The notes under the pieces were generated by a model. It was given only the letters and a program-made list of their open reading frames with translations, was not told the DNA's origin and did no database searches. A DNA stretch of 14,091 bases from Actinomycetes bacterium (GTDB lineage Bacteria > Actinomycetota > Acidimicrobiia > Acidimicrobiales > RAAP-2): positions 1 through 14,091 of the forward strand of contig JAJZSM010000015.1 in NCBI GenBank assembly GCA_021849765.1, given 5' to 3'. Position 1 is the first letter of the stretch, and every line of letters starts with the position of its first letter. Shown piece by piece: positions 13,891 through 14,091 of the stretch. The position numbers and the translations under genes are program-made.

Positions 13891-14091
13891 CCCCCTCGGG
13901 GGCGACGGCGTACGCCGCCCCGGTGCTGGCGATTGACATCGGTGCGACGAAGATTGACGCGGCGGTGGTTGAGACCGACTGTTCACTGCGCGACCGGCGC
14001 CGACTACTGCTCGCCGAACTGGACGACGTCGCGTCAGCACTGGTGTCACTCGTGCGCGGCATGGCATCCGCGCATCAGGTGGCGGTCGTTG
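13887..14091 (+). CDS. ROK-family kinase or regulator, 5' end only
   Basis: An open frame of 68 codons starting at a GTG that overlaps the DUF3040 stop (GTGA) and running off the right edge. Residues 13-24, VLAIDIGATKID, match the first phosphate-binding motif (DxGxTK) of ROK sugar kinases and glucokinases, at the expected distance from the N-terminus. Whether it is a glucokinase, an N-acetyl sugar kinase or a ROK regulator cannot be told, since the ExGH and zinc-binding CxCGxxGCxE motifs would lie beyond the window. A ROK repressor would have a helix-turn-helix before this motif; none fits in 12 residues, so a kinase is more likely. A GTG at 13923 is an alternative start. Confidence 0.75.
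   Translation, partial: MTPSGATAYAAPVLAIDIGATKIDAAVVETDCSLRDRRRLLLAELDDVASALVSLVRGMASAHQVAVV

Overview
The window is a densely packed stretch of a high-GC bacterial chromosome, most likely from an actinobacterium. A DUF3040 membrane protein, which is an actinobacterial family, a Nur-like Fur regulator, frequent GTG starts, GTGA/TAATG-type gene overlaps and apparently leaderless promoters all point that way. A class such as Acidimicrobiia would fit, but nothing here proves it. I found no rRNA, tRNA, CRISPR array, insertion sequence or phage gene. No stretch longer than 300 bases lacks a gene; the longest gap is about 197 bases (3148-3344).

Left block, plus strand (1-7212). The 3' part of an acetyl-CoA hydrolase/4-hydroxybutyrate CoA-transferase-type gene is followed by an HSL-family esterase and a formylglycine-type sulfatase or phosphonate monoester hydrolase. 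After a palindrome-rich gap comes a complete polar amino acid ABC importer (binding protein, permease, ATPase). A class III (CaiB/BaiF) CoA-transferase is translationally coupled to the ATPase. Read together, these genes look like an uptake and degradation island: import of an amino-acid-like solute, ester hydrolysis and CoA activation of a carboxylate. The substrate cannot be named from sequence.

Middle block, minus strand (10081-7192). A Fur-family repressor with Nur-like histidines is followed by an ABC-2 type exporter (ATPase and permease, genes overlapping by 8 bases) and a nitroreductase 14 bases further on. The nitroreductase 3' end overlaps the CoA-transferase 3' end antisense by 21 bases.

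Right block. msrA (plus) diverges from the Fur gene through a 52-base spacer. Both genes have a TANNNT hexamer exactly 6 bases before the start codon, so both are probably leaderless, and a small palindrome lies between the two promoters. msrA converges on an operon reading leftwards: low-molecular-weight protein tyrosine phosphatase, NhaA antiporter, nitronate monooxygenase-like flavoprotein, with 8- and 4-base overlaps. The msrA and monooxygenase stop codons overlap inside the 4-base loop of a perfect 9-bp inverted repeat. At the right edge a DUF3040 gene overlaps the start of a ROK-family kinase gene that runs off the window.

The most interesting signals are the bidirectional hairpin built on overlapping stop codons, the compact divergent fur/msrA promoter with its Nur-like regulator, and the importer-CoA-transferase coupling next to a hydrolase cluster. 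I did not see an unmistakably new defence or mobile system.
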